Source: an uncultured Bacteroidales bacterium
GTDB taxonomy: Bacteria; Bacteroidota; Bacteroidia; Bacteroidales; UBA932
NCBI GenBank assembly: GCA_946405485.1
Contig: CAMJHJ010000023.1
Coordinates: 1 to 17,084 of the forward strand
DNA: 17,084 bases
Direction: 5' to 3'
In this document: positions 5,069-12,926 of the stretch, piece by piece
How positions within the stretch are numbered: the stretch's first letter is position 1
How the letters are laid out: each line of letters opens with the position of its first letter
Notes under the pieces: generated by a model
Databases searched by the model: none
What the model saw: only the letters and a program-made list of their open reading frames with translations
Told to the model about the DNA's origin: nothing
Made by a program: the position numbers and the translations under genes

Positions 5069-6457
5069 ATGAAAAAATTGGCTTTCCTTCTGGCGGCGGC
5101 CACCCTTCTCCTTCTGTCCGCCTGCAAGCAAAATGAAGGTCCCATCCGGACCGATGTCCCTAAACGTCCCGCCGGCCAGACGGACATGCTGGCCTTCGCG
5201 GCGCCGCCCATCGATACGGTCCGCGTCGGTTTCGTCGGGCTGGGTATGCGTGGCGGCGGTGCCATCAACCGCTACCTCCATCTGCCGACGGCCAAGATTG
5301 TGGCGCTCTGCGATGTCCGCAAAGAGTATGTGGAAAAGGCGCAGAGCAAACTGGCGGCGGCCGGAGTCCCCGCTGCCGCTGAATACTTCGGTGACACCGA
5401 GGTATTCAAACAGCTTTGCGAGCGCGACGACATCGACCTGGTCTATATCTGCACCGACTGGGTGCATCATGTACCCGTAGCCCTTTATGCGATGGAGCAT
5501 GGCAAGCATGTGGCGATCGAAGTGCCGGCAGCGACTTCCCTGGAGGAAATCTGGGCTTTGATCAATACGTCCGAGCGCACGCGCAAGCATTGCATGCAGC
5601 TGGAGAACTGCTGCTACGACTTTTATGAGCTGGCCACGCTCAATATGGCCCAGCACGGTCTATTCGGCGAGATTTACCACGGAGAGGGCGCTTACATCCA
5701 TTGCCTGACCCCTTTCTGGAAGAGTTACTGGGATAACTGGCGGCTCGAATTCAACCGCACCCATAAGGGCGATGTGTATCCCACGCATGGCTTCGGCCCG
5801 GTCTGCCAGGTGTTCGACATTCACCGCGGCGACCAGTTGAAGACCCTGGTCTCCATGGAAACGGAGGCCCTGACCGGCCCCGGCCTGGTCAAGAAACTGA
5901 GCCCCGAGGTGGAGAATCCCGATGAGTTCGCCAATGCCGACCATACGATGACGATGATCCGTACCGCGAAGGGACGCACGATCCAGATCCAGCACGGCGT
6001 GATGACGCCGCGCCCGTACAACCGGATGTATCAGATCGTGGGAACGAAGGGCTTTGCCAGCAAATATCCGAGGCCCGGCTATTCGTTCGTACCGGAGCAG
6101 ATCAAGGATGTGGTCGACCTCCCTGCGGGTTACGATGGAGATCCTTACCTGGGTCCGGAGCAGTATGAGCAGCTGGTCCAGGCTTACACCCATCCGCTTG
6201 TCAAGGAAATCGGCGAAGTTGCCAAACAGGTCGGCGGCCATGGCGGCATGGACTTCATCATGGATTACCGTCTGATCTACTGCCTGAACCACGGTCTGCC
6301 GCTGGATATGGATGTCTACGACCTCGCCGAATGGTGCTGCGTCGGTCCGCTTTCCGCCATCTCGATCGAGCACGGCAGCGCGCCGGTCGAAGTCCCTGAC
6401 TTCACCCGCGGCGGCCAGGACAAGATCAAGGGGTTCCATCATGCATACGCCAACTAA
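5069..6457 (+). CDS. GH109 alpha-N-acetylgalactosaminidase lipoprotein (Gfo/Idh/MocA fold)
   Basis: A 462-residue protein with a Sec/SPII signal (lipobox L16-S-A-C19). Residues about 50-200 are a Rossmann domain with the NAD-binding glycine motif at 54-62 (GFVGLGMRG). The family motifs EVPAAT (Glu151 onward), NTSERTRKHCMQLENCCY and YPTHGFGP (Tyr237, His240) match GH109, whose members use tightly bound NAD+ to hydrolyse alpha-GalNAc, as on blood-group A antigens and mucin-type glycans. It is second in an operon, behind a NahK-like kinase and 18 nt before a GH78 gene. Many exported members of this fold use the Tat pathway; here there is no twin-arginine. A different exported oxidoreductase of the same fold is possible, but the motif match to GH109 is good. 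Confidence 0.85.
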   Translation: MKKLAFLLAAATLLLLSACKQNEGPIRTDVPKRPAGQTDMLAFAAPPIDTVRVGFVGLGMRGGGAINRYLHLPTAKIVALCDVRKEYVEKAQSKLAAAGVPAAAEYFGDTEVFKQLCERDDIDLVYICTDWVHHVPVALYAMEHGKHVAIEVPAATSLEEIWALINTSERTRKHCMQLENCCYDFYELATLNMAQHGLFGEIYHGEGAYIHCLTPFWKSYWDNWRLEFNRTHKGDVYPTHGFGPVCQVFDIHRGDQLKTLVSMETEALTGPGLVKKLSPEVENPDEFANADHTMTMIRTAKGRTIQIQHGVMTPRPYNRMYQIVGTKGFASKYPRPGYSFVPEQIKDVVDLPAGYDGDPYLGPEQYEQLVQAYTHPLVKEIGEVAKQVGGHGGMDFIMDYRLIYCLNHGLPLDMDVYDLAEWCCVGPLSAISIEHGSAPVEVPDFTRGGQDKIKGFHHAYAN

Positions 6458-6475
6458 TTTCCCGATTGATTACTT

Positions 6476-9100
6476 ATGAAGAATAGTTCTGTTTTATGGG
6501 CGGCTGTTGCAGCATTGTTGATATCCTGCAACGGGCCGGTTCCCACGCCTACGGTGGGCAAGCGCGCCGAGGCGCTGGATGCGTCCCTTTGGGAGGCCTC
6601 CGAATGGATTTCCGCAGCCGATGCGCCGGTTGTGACCGGCAAGGCCTCGGAAGTGTTCCGGGCTGCGGATGGCGCCAGTTTTTTCCAATCATCCGTCAAG
6701 AATGAGAAGGCGGTCACGTCGGCTAAATGGATGACAGCCGGCCTGGGCGTCTATCAACTGTATGTGAATGGTCTGCCGGTCGGGGAAGAATTCCTCAAGC
6801 CCGGTTTCACGCATTATGCCAAGACCAAACGCTCCTTCACCTATGACGTGACGGATGTTTACAGCAAGAAGGCCGGTGGAGAGAATGTCCTTTCGGTCCA
6901 GGTCACCCCGGGCTGGTGGGCGGACAAGATCGTTACGCCCGGTGGCCATGAGGGTATGATCGGGAAGAAATGCGCCTTCCGCGGCGTCTTGCAGCTTACT
7001 TATGCAGATGGTACGACAGCCTGTTTCGGCACGGATACGGAGCATTGGAAGGCCGGCATCGCCGGTCCTGTGACCCACGCCGGCATCTTCGACGGAGAGG
7101 AATATGATGCGCGTATCGAACCTGGGATGTTCTCCGTCGACCGCCTGTCCACACCTGAAGTGAACAGCGAATTCGCCGGAGAGATCCTGCCTTCCGAGGG
7201 CGCTGAAATCTATCTGCGCAAGGATTTGACCCTGAAGCCTGTCCTGGCCTATGTCTGGGAAGGCGTGACCGGAGCCAAGGAGTCGGAGAATAAGGAAGAA
7301 GTGGAATATGGAAAAGTCGTCATCGCGCGGGAGTATGCTGCCGGACAGGAGATCCTGTTGAAGCCGGGGGAGACCCTCGTCGTTGATTTCGGCCAGAATG
7401 CGGCGGCTGTCCCTTCCTTCGTCTTCCAGGCTGCGGACGGTACGGAGCTGACCTGCCTTCCCGGTGAACTTCTCAATGATGGCAACGGCGCCGAGTCCCG
7501 TGGCATGGACGGTCCCGAGGGCAGCGTCCATCGCCGCAACTTGCGCACCTATGAGAAGGGCATCCGGCTGAAGTACACTTTCGGCAAGGACCCGTTGGGC
7601 CGGAAGAATGCGTTTGTCGCTTATCATCCGAGCTGTACCTTCTTCGGCTATCGCTTCATCTCCGTCACGGCGACGGGCGAGGTCCGGTTCCGCAGCGTGG
7701 AATCCATCCCGGTGACATCCATCGCCAAGCAGCTTGAGACCGGTGTCTTAGAGACCGGCAATGAATTGATCAACAAACTGATATCCAATACGGTATGGGG
7801 TCAGCGCTCCAACTATCTCTCCGTGCCGACGGACTGCCCGCAGCGCGACGAGCGCCTGGGCTGGACCGCCGATACGCAGGTCTTCACCGAGACCGGCACC
7901 TTCTTTGCCAACACCGATTCCTTCTTCCACAAATGGATGCGCGACATGCGTGACACGCAGACCGAGGCCGGTGCATTCCCGGGCGTCGCTCCGCAGGCCC
8001 AGTATGGCGCTGAGCCGACTTCGATGATGCGTCTGGGATGGGCGGATGCCGGCATCATCTGCCCCTGGACGATCTGGAAACAGTTCGGCGATACGCAGAT
8101 CATTGAGGAGAACTGGGAGGCGATGGACCGCTTCATGAAGCATGTCAACGACACGAAGTACGACCACAAGACGCTGGCGGCCGAGAACGGCGACTATCAG
8201 TGGGCAGACTGGCTCAGCTACGAGCCTCTGGAGAGCTGCAGCCGCCGTGCCTTTGCGCCGGCCGACGCCAAGGGTTACTGGCCCCGCCTTCCCGAAGCCA
8301 TCGTGTATTGGAATTATCTGAGCGCATCCTACTGGGCCATCGATGCCCGGATGATGCGTGACATGGCTGCTGCCAGCGGCCGCGATGCTGCTCCTTATCA
8401 GGAGATGGCTGAGGCTGCGCGCGCCTACCTTCAGAAGAGTTTCCTGAATCCGGACGGCACCTTCAAGCTCGCGATTCTCAATACCATGCAGACTCCGGCT
8501 CTCTTCGCCCTGAAGAACGACCTGGTCGAAGGGGAGGCCCGCGAAGCGATGAAGGCGCGTCTGCGCCAGAATTTCGCCGACCATGACGGCTGCCTGCAGA
8601 CCGGTTTCCTCGGGACCTCCATCCTGATGGATGTCCTGACCCAGGAAGGGATGGCCGATATCGCCTGGGACCTGCTCTTCCAGCGCAAGAACCCCAGCTG
8701 GCTCTATTCCGTCGACAACGGCGCCACTACGATCTGGGAGCGTTGGAACAGCTATACCCTTGAGTCCGGCATGGGCCCGAGGGGCATGAACAGCTTCAAC
8801 CATTACGCCTATGGCAGCGTCTGCGCCTGGATCTGGAAGACGGTCGCCGGTATCGCCGCCGATCCGGCCCAGCCCGGCTTCAAACATATCGTGATGAAGC
8901 CTGTTCCGGACAAACGTCTGGGCTTCATCAACGCCGAATACAAATCCGCCGCCGGCCTGATCAAGAGCGCCTGGAAGTATGAGGGCGAGAAATGGATCTG
9001 GGACTTCACCGTGCCTGAAGGCGCGACGGCGTCTGTGACCCTGCCTGGCGAAACGGAGGTGAAAGAGTACGCCGCCGGCACGCATCACGTTGAGTTATAA
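6476..9100 (+). CDS. GH78 alpha-L-rhamnosidase lipoprotein
   Basis: An 874-residue protein with a lipoprotein signal (lipobox L15-I-S-C18). It shows the full GH78 architecture: N-terminal beta-sandwich domains (about 40-420, with VYQLYVNGLPVGEEFLKPG), an (alpha/alpha)6 barrel (about 425-770) and a C-terminal beta domain (about 775-870). The hallmark SVPTDCPQRDERLGW ends in the canonical Asp458-Glu459 pair, where Glu459 aligns with the general acid of characterised GH78 enzymes. Glu755 in TTIWERWNS is the candidate general base. SFNHYAYGSV is also conserved. It should remove terminal alpha-L-rhamnose from plant or microbial glycans, outside the cytoplasm. The gene is 18 nt after the GH109 gene and 6 nt before a second rhamnosidase. 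Confidence 0.92.
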   Translation: MKNSSVLWAAVAALLISCNGPVPTPTVGKRAEALDASLWEASEWISAADAPVVTGKASEVFRAADGASFFQSSVKNEKAVTSAKWMTAGLGVYQLYVNGLPVGEEFLKPGFTHYAKTKRSFTYDVTDVYSKKAGGENVLSVQVTPGWWADKIVTPGGHEGMIGKKCAFRGVLQLTYADGTTACFGTDTEHWKAGIAGPVTHAGIFDGEEYDARIEPGMFSVDRLSTPEVNSEFAGEILPSEGAEIYLRKDLTLKPVLAYVWEGVTGAKESENKEEVEYGKVVIAREYAAGQEILLKPGETLVVDFGQNAAAVPSFVFQAADGTELTCLPGELLNDGNGAESRGMDGPEGSVHRRNLRTYEKGIRLKYTFGKDPLGRKNAFVAYHPSCTFFGYRFISVTATGEVRFRSVESIPVTSIAKQLETGVLETGNELINKLISNTVWGQRSNYLSVPTDCPQRDERLGWTADTQVFTETGTFFANTDSFFHKWMRDMRDTQTEAGAFPGVAPQAQYGAEPTSMMRLGWADAGIICPWTIWKQFGDTQIIEENWEAMDRFMKHVNDTKYDHKTLAAENGDYQWADWLSYEPLESCSRRAFAPADAKGYWPRLPEAIVYWNYLSASYWAIDARMMRDMAAASGRDAAPYQEMAEAARAYLQKSFLNPDGTFKLAILNTMQTPALFALKNDLVEGEAREAMKARLRQNFADHDGCLQTGFLGTSILMDVLTQEGMADIAWDLLFQRKNPSWLYSVDNGATTIWERWNSYTLESGMGPRGMNSFNHYAYGSVCAWIWKTVAGIAADPAQPGFKHIVMKPVPDKRLGFINAEYKSAAGLIKSAWKYEGEKWIWDFTVPEGATASVTLPGETEVKEYAAGTHHVEL

Positions 9101-9106
9101 GCGACG

Positions 9107-10822
9107 ATGAAAAGATTCTGTTTATACGTTGTAGCGCTGCTCGCCAGCGCTACACCTGTTTTCGGGGCGACCCCTCCGTCCGGCCAGCGGGCGGAATCAG
9201 AGTTCGTGACCGAATACCTGACGCCGACGCGCATCGTATGCAGTTCGGGTGCTCTGAATGGAGCGGAAAACCTGCTGCAGCCTTACTGCGGTCAGGTCAG
9301 CACCTCCGAACCTGTCGTGACGGTCTTCGGTCAGAAAGGCTCGGTGCTTCTGGATTTCGGCAAAGAGATCCAGGGCGGGATCCAGATCGTCCGGGCCATT
9401 TCCAATAATCACAGGGCGGCGCGTTTCCGCATCTGCCTGGGTGAATCGGTCAGCGAGGCCCTGAGCAGCGTCGATACGCCCGGGAGCACGGCCACCAACG
9501 ACCACTCCGCCCGGGATGTCGAAGTCAGCGTGCCTTGGCTCGGCACGCTCGAATTCGGCAACAGTGGCTTCCGTTTCGCGCGCCTGGACCTGCTGGATGA
9601 GGATCAGGATGTGCCCATCCTGGCCGTCCGTGCCATTTCCCGCTACCGGGACATTCCCTATCTGGGCTCATTCCGCTGCAGCGATCCCGGTCTCGACCGG
9701 ATCTGGGAGACGGGCGCCTATACCGTCCACCTGAATATGCAGGAATACCTCTGGGACGGCATCAAGCGCGACCGGCTCGTCTGGATCGGGGACATGGATG
9801 TGGAGGTCATGACGGTCGGCACCGTCTTCGGCAATCACGAGGTGGTGCGCAAGAGCCTCGACTACGTCCGGGACCGGACGCCATCCGGCTCATGGATGAA
9901 CGGGACCTGTTCGTATTCGCTATGGTGGATCATCATGCAACACCATCTGTATCAATGGTATGGGGATATGGCATATCTGCGGGAGCAGCAGGATTACCTG
10001 TCTGCGCTCTTGCATCAGGTGATGGCGAATGTTGACGGTAACCGGGAGGCTTATCCCGGCTGGCGTTTCATCGACTGGCCTTCCAATGACAAGCCGGCGG
10101 TGATCCATGCCGGCCTGCAGGCGTTGACGGTGATGGCGCTTGACTCAGGTACGGAAATGGCTGGATGGCTGGGCGACAAGGCCCTGGCGCAGGAATGCGC
10201 CGAAAAGGCAGCCCGAATGAAGACATACATTCCCGACACGGAAGGCAGCAGCCAGGCGGCGGCGCTTCTTTCCTGCGCCGGCATGTTGGACGCTGAAGCC
10301 GCCGCCAAGATCATCCTGGACAACGGTCCGGCCTCGTGTACCTCTTTCATGGGCTACTTCCTGCTGGAGGCACTTGCCCGCGCCGGTCATTATGCGGAGG
10401 CCTTGCAGTTCGTCCGTTCTTATTGGGGGCGGATGATCGAGCTGGGCGCCACGACTTTCTGGGAGGATTTCAACTACAACGACGGCCTGAAAGCCGCTCC
10501 GATCGACGAGATTGTTCCAGAGGGTAAATTCGACATCCACGCCGACGGCGGAGCCTGGTGCTATGTCGGCCTGCGTCATAGCCTGTGCCACGGCTGGGCC
10601 TCCGGTCCCACGCCCTGGCTGAGCCGGCATGTCCTGGGAATCGAGCCGCTGGACGTCGGCTTCCGGAAGGTCCGGATTGAGCCGCACCTGGGGGATTTGG
10701 AATGGGCCGAAGGCTCTTTTCCCACACCTCATGGTGTCATTGAGGTCTGCCACCGTAAAGGTACTGACGGCAAGATTGTTACGAAAGTTAAATTGCCTCG
10801 CGGCGTGAGGCGTATCAATTAG
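9107..10822 (+). CDS. GH78-type alpha-L-rhamnosidase, compact divergent form
   Basis: A 571-residue protein with a classical Sec signal (hydrophobic stretch 5-18, likely cut after VFG or VFGA near residue 20-21) and no lipobox cysteine, unlike its neighbours. The middle and C-terminal parts match GH78: DGIKRDRLVWIGD aligns with the family's QRDERLGWTGD block, TTFWEDF aligns with the second catalytic region, and SLCHGWASGPTPWL with PLDVGFRKVRIEP form the C-terminal signature. Asp222 is present, but the neighbouring Glu of the canonical block is absent; a subset of the family reads KRDR here. The protein is about 300 residues shorter than the upstream rhamnosidase, mainly at the N-terminus. Substrate is probably an alpha-L-rhamnoside, but specificity may differ. 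Confidence 0.82.
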   Translation: MKRFCLYVVALLASATPVFGATPPSGQRAESEFVTEYLTPTRIVCSSGALNGAENLLQPYCGQVSTSEPVVTVFGQKGSVLLDFGKEIQGGIQIVRAISNNHRAARFRICLGESVSEALSSVDTPGSTATNDHSARDVEVSVPWLGTLEFGNSGFRFARLDLLDEDQDVPILAVRAISRYRDIPYLGSFRCSDPGLDRIWETGAYTVHLNMQEYLWDGIKRDRLVWIGDMDVEVMTVGTVFGNHEVVRKSLDYVRDRTPSGSWMNGTCSYSLWWIIMQHHLYQWYGDMAYLREQQDYLSALLHQVMANVDGNREAYPGWRFIDWPSNDKPAVIHAGLQALTVMALDSGTEMAGWLGDKALAQECAEKAARMKTYIPDTEGSSQAAALLSCAGMLDAEAAAKIILDNGPASCTSFMGYFLLEALARAGHYAEALQFVRSYWGRMIELGATTFWEDFNYNDGLKAAPIDEIVPEGKFDIHADGGAWCYVGLRHSLCHGWASGPTPWLSRHVLGIEPLDVGFRKVRIEPHLGDLEWAEGSFPTPHGVIEVCHRKGTDGKIVTKVKLPRGVRRIN

Positions 10823-10825
10823 GAT

Positions 10826-11923
10826 ATGAGCAAGAAGATTCTTTTTTGTCTGGCGATGATCAGCGTGCTCGCCACTTTCTCCTGTAAGAGAGAGGTTGTG
10901 CCTGGAGAGCGGTGGAGTGAGGAACGTGCCTGGGCTTGGTATAATGCCCAGCCATGGCCGGTCGGGTGCGTGTACATGCCCTCTTACGGCGGGACCTCTG
11001 TAGAGATATGGGGGAAGGATTATTTCCAGCCGGATGTGGTGGACCGGGAGTTGGGATTGGCAGAGGGTCTGGGATTCAATGCCATCCGCCTGTTCCTGTG
11101 CGATCTCGTGTGGCAGGACGATCCCGAGGGGTTCATGGAGCGGCTGGAGGAGACGGTAAGGCTGGCTGACAAGCATGGCCTGCGTATCCTGATGACGTTC
11201 TTTACCAACGGCGGCACGATTAAGAATCCGTATCTGGGAGCGCAGCCCCAGCCGGTGCCGGGTGTGCATAATTCGGTCTGGATGGCTTCTCCCGGACGGG
11301 ATGTCGTCAATGATCCGGCGCGTTGGCCGGTGATCGAGCGTTATCTCAAGGCGGTGATGACTCGTTATAAGGACGACCCGCGCATCCTGGCCTGGTGCCT
11401 GTATAACGAGCCGGAGAATACGAAGGGCTTCGAGACCCTGCCGTTCCTGGAAACGGTGTTCCGCTGGGCGCGGGAGGTGAATCCTTCGCAGCCTCTGACG
11501 GCGCCGATGTGGGCGATGCCGGATGCCCGTTCCTATAATAAGGAAATATCAGAATTCGTCTGCGCCAACAGCGACGTGATCTCTTTCCACAGCTACAATG
11601 ATTCCACGAAATGCCGTGCCTTTATCGAGTACGCCCTTCAGTTCGGGCGTCCGGTGATTTGCTCGGAGTGGATGGCGAGGTCGAGGGGATCGGATTATTT
11701 CTCCATCTTGCCGCTTTTCAAGAAGTACAGGATCGGCTGTTTCAGTTACGGTCTTGTGAATGGCAAGCAGCAGTGCCATTATCCTTGGAATCCGGTCGAG
11801 GATGGCAAGCCCGTCCCTTTCACGGAAGAGCCGGAAGTCTGGTTCCATGACCTCTTCCGCCCCGATGGCACGCCATACAGCGAGGAGGAGGTCCGTTTTA
11901 TCCGTGAGCAGCTGGCCGATTAG
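10826..11923 (+). CDS. Clan GH-A glycoside hydrolase lipoprotein (GH5-like)
   Basis: A 365-residue protein with a probable lipoprotein signal ending at Cys20 (TFSC; the -3 position is Thr, so the lipobox is loose). The rest is a (beta/alpha)8 barrel of clan GH-A type: GFNAIRLFL at an early strand, LYNEPE with the likely acid/base Glu195 after strand 4, and VICSEWMAR with the likely nucleophile Glu281 after strand 7. Such proteins are annotated variously as cellulase-family, xylanase or GH5-like glycosidases; the exact family and substrate cannot be read from motifs alone. It is last in the five-gene operon, 3 nt after the GH78-type gene. Its TAG stop overlaps the TAA stop of the convergent sugar kinase gene by 3 bp. 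Confidence 0.8.
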   Translation: MSKKILFCLAMISVLATFSCKREVVPGERWSEERAWAWYNAQPWPVGCVYMPSYGGTSVEIWGKDYFQPDVVDRELGLAEGLGFNAIRLFLCDLVWQDDPEGFMERLEETVRLADKHGLRILMTFFTNGGTIKNPYLGAQPQPVPGVHNSVWMASPGRDVVNDPARWPVIERYLKAVMTRYKDDPRILAWCLYNEPENTKGFETLPFLETVFRWAREVNPSQPLTAPMWAMPDARSYNKEISEFVCANSDVISFHSYNDSTKCRAFIEYALQFGRPVICSEWMARSRGSDYFSILPLFKKYRIGCFSYGLVNGKQQCHYPWNPVEDGKPVPFTEEPEVWFHDLFRPDGTPYSEEEVRFIREQLAD

Positions 11924-12924
11924 GGCTCGAAGTCGGGATCGACGTAGTTGTAGAGGCTGGCGACGACGTTGGCGCTGAATTGATGGGCGACTGGGACGAT
12001 GCGGTCCCAGTCGCTTTTTGTCAGCTGCAGGGCCGGCCCAGATGCCTGTGCGGTTTGGGCAGCAGAGACTCTAACCCCTTCGGGGGAATGCTGCCCAAAC
12101 CGCACAGGCACATGGGCCTTCGCAGGCGGACAGGCAGTCGATACTAAGGCGTAAACCGTGCCGGCGTTGAAGTTGTCGCCGGCACCGATCGTGGAGACGA
12201 CCGGGGTATCCTGGGGGACCGGGTAGATCCCATGGGCGCCGGGAGAAAAAACCTCCGTCTCGCGGGCGCCTTTCGTGCAGATGAAGTTCGGGCAGCGCGG
12301 GGCGATGTGCTCCGCATACACCTTCGCCGCATCAGTGGAGCCATACAGGGCCTCGATGTCTTCGGAGGAGCCCCGTACGATGTCGCTCAGGGCGATGTTT
12401 TCCTCGATCTGCGGCAGGGAATCCGCGGCGTTGTGGTTCTTCCTGAAATTGATGTCATAATAGACGACGGCGCCCGCTTCACGTGCCTGCCGGATCAGGG
12501 CGCGCGTCTGCTCCCGGGTCTCCGGATTGATGGCGAAGAAGGAGCCGAAAAGGACGATGTCGCCGGGTCCGAAGTTCAGCGCAGGCGCCTGGAAAGCCGG
12601 GAGGGTGCGGTCCCGGAAGAATTCATAATGGGCATTGCTTTTCTCGTCCAGCAGGGCCAGCGAAACGGTGCTCTGGCCGGGAGAACGAACCAGGGCCTCG
12701 TCAGAGAGACGGTTCTCTTTCATGAATGCGGTGACGATGTCCGCCACCGGATCGTCACCGGTCTGCGTGACCATGCGCAGCGCTATTTCCGGGCACTTGC
12801 GCCCGACAGTGCGGCCCAGGGAAATCATGGCGTTGAAAGTGGATCCGCCCGGGACGGCGGCCTGGGGCTGCCCGCCCCGGAAAACGATGTCGAGGACGGT
12901 CTCCCCGATGCCGGTGATGCTCAT
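11920..12924 (-). CDS. PfkB/ribokinase-family sugar kinase carrying an in-frame palindromic insertion
   Basis: A 334-residue cytoplasmic kinase of the PfkB family. Visible are the N-terminal ITGIGETVLDI strand, the GGSTFNAMISLGR substrate region, and the ATP/catalytic motif Gly247-Ala-Gly-Asp250-Asn-Phe-Asn, with Asp250 the catalytic base. The C-terminal W-x3-V and FSANVVASLYNYVD blocks are also in frame. The phosphorylated sugar is unknown; fructose or a related ketose is typical of relatives. Residues 269-297 do not belong to the fold: they are encoded by an 84-bp palindromic element and lengthen the segment between AGDNFNAG and the C-terminal helix from the usual 15 or so residues to about 44. 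The start lies 2 nt after the DUF1080-PHP stop, so the two are co-transcribed and probably coupled. Confidence 0.85.
   Translation of the reverse strand: MSITGIGETVLDIVFRGGQPQAAVPGGSTFNAMISLGRTVGRKCPEIALRMVTQTGDDPVADIVTAFMKENRLSDEALVRSPGQSTVSLALLDEKSNAHYEFFRDRTLPAFQAPALNFGPGDIVLFGSFFAINPETREQTRALIRQAREAGAVVYYDINFRKNHNAADSLPQIEENIALSDIVRGSSEDIEALYGSTDAAKVYAEHIAPRCPNFICTKGARETEVFSPGAHGIYPVPQDTPVVSTIGAGDNFNAGTVYALVSTACPPAKAHVPVRFGQHSPEGVRVSAAQTAQASGPALQLTKSDWDRIVPVAHQFSANVVASLYNYVDPDFEP
12035..12118 (+). repeat. Long palindromic element, copy B, inside the PfkB kinase gene
   Basis: Bases 12035-12064 pair with 12089-12118 over 30 positions with two adjacent mismatches. The 24-nt loop 12065-12088 ends in the same TAACCCC-TTCG-GGGGAA as copy A, with the UUCG-capped mini-hairpin at 12074-12085. 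CTGT (12046-12049), GGCAGCA (12058-12064) and their complements sit at the same distances as in copy A, but the 8-nt segment between them (12050-12057, GCGGTTTG) differs from copy A (CCCTTCAA) and is still perfectly paired. The element is 84 bp, exactly 28 codons, with no stop in the kinase frame. It is antisense to the kinase gene in the orientation used here. Confidence 0.9.
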
Positions 12925-12926
12925 GT

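Noticed and set aside
5660..6442. 260-codon antisense frame inside the GH109 gene
   Set aside because: Shadow of the GH109 frame; no signal, motif or promoter supports it.
7748..9088. 446-codon open frame antisense to the GH78 gene
   Set aside because: It has no recognisable motifs and mirrors a strongly conserved GH78 coding region; long antisense frames are expected in GC-rich genes.
10145..11269. 374-codon antisense frame across the second GH78 and GH-A genes
   Set aside because: It spans two well-supported genes on the other strand, with low-complexity composition and no domain.
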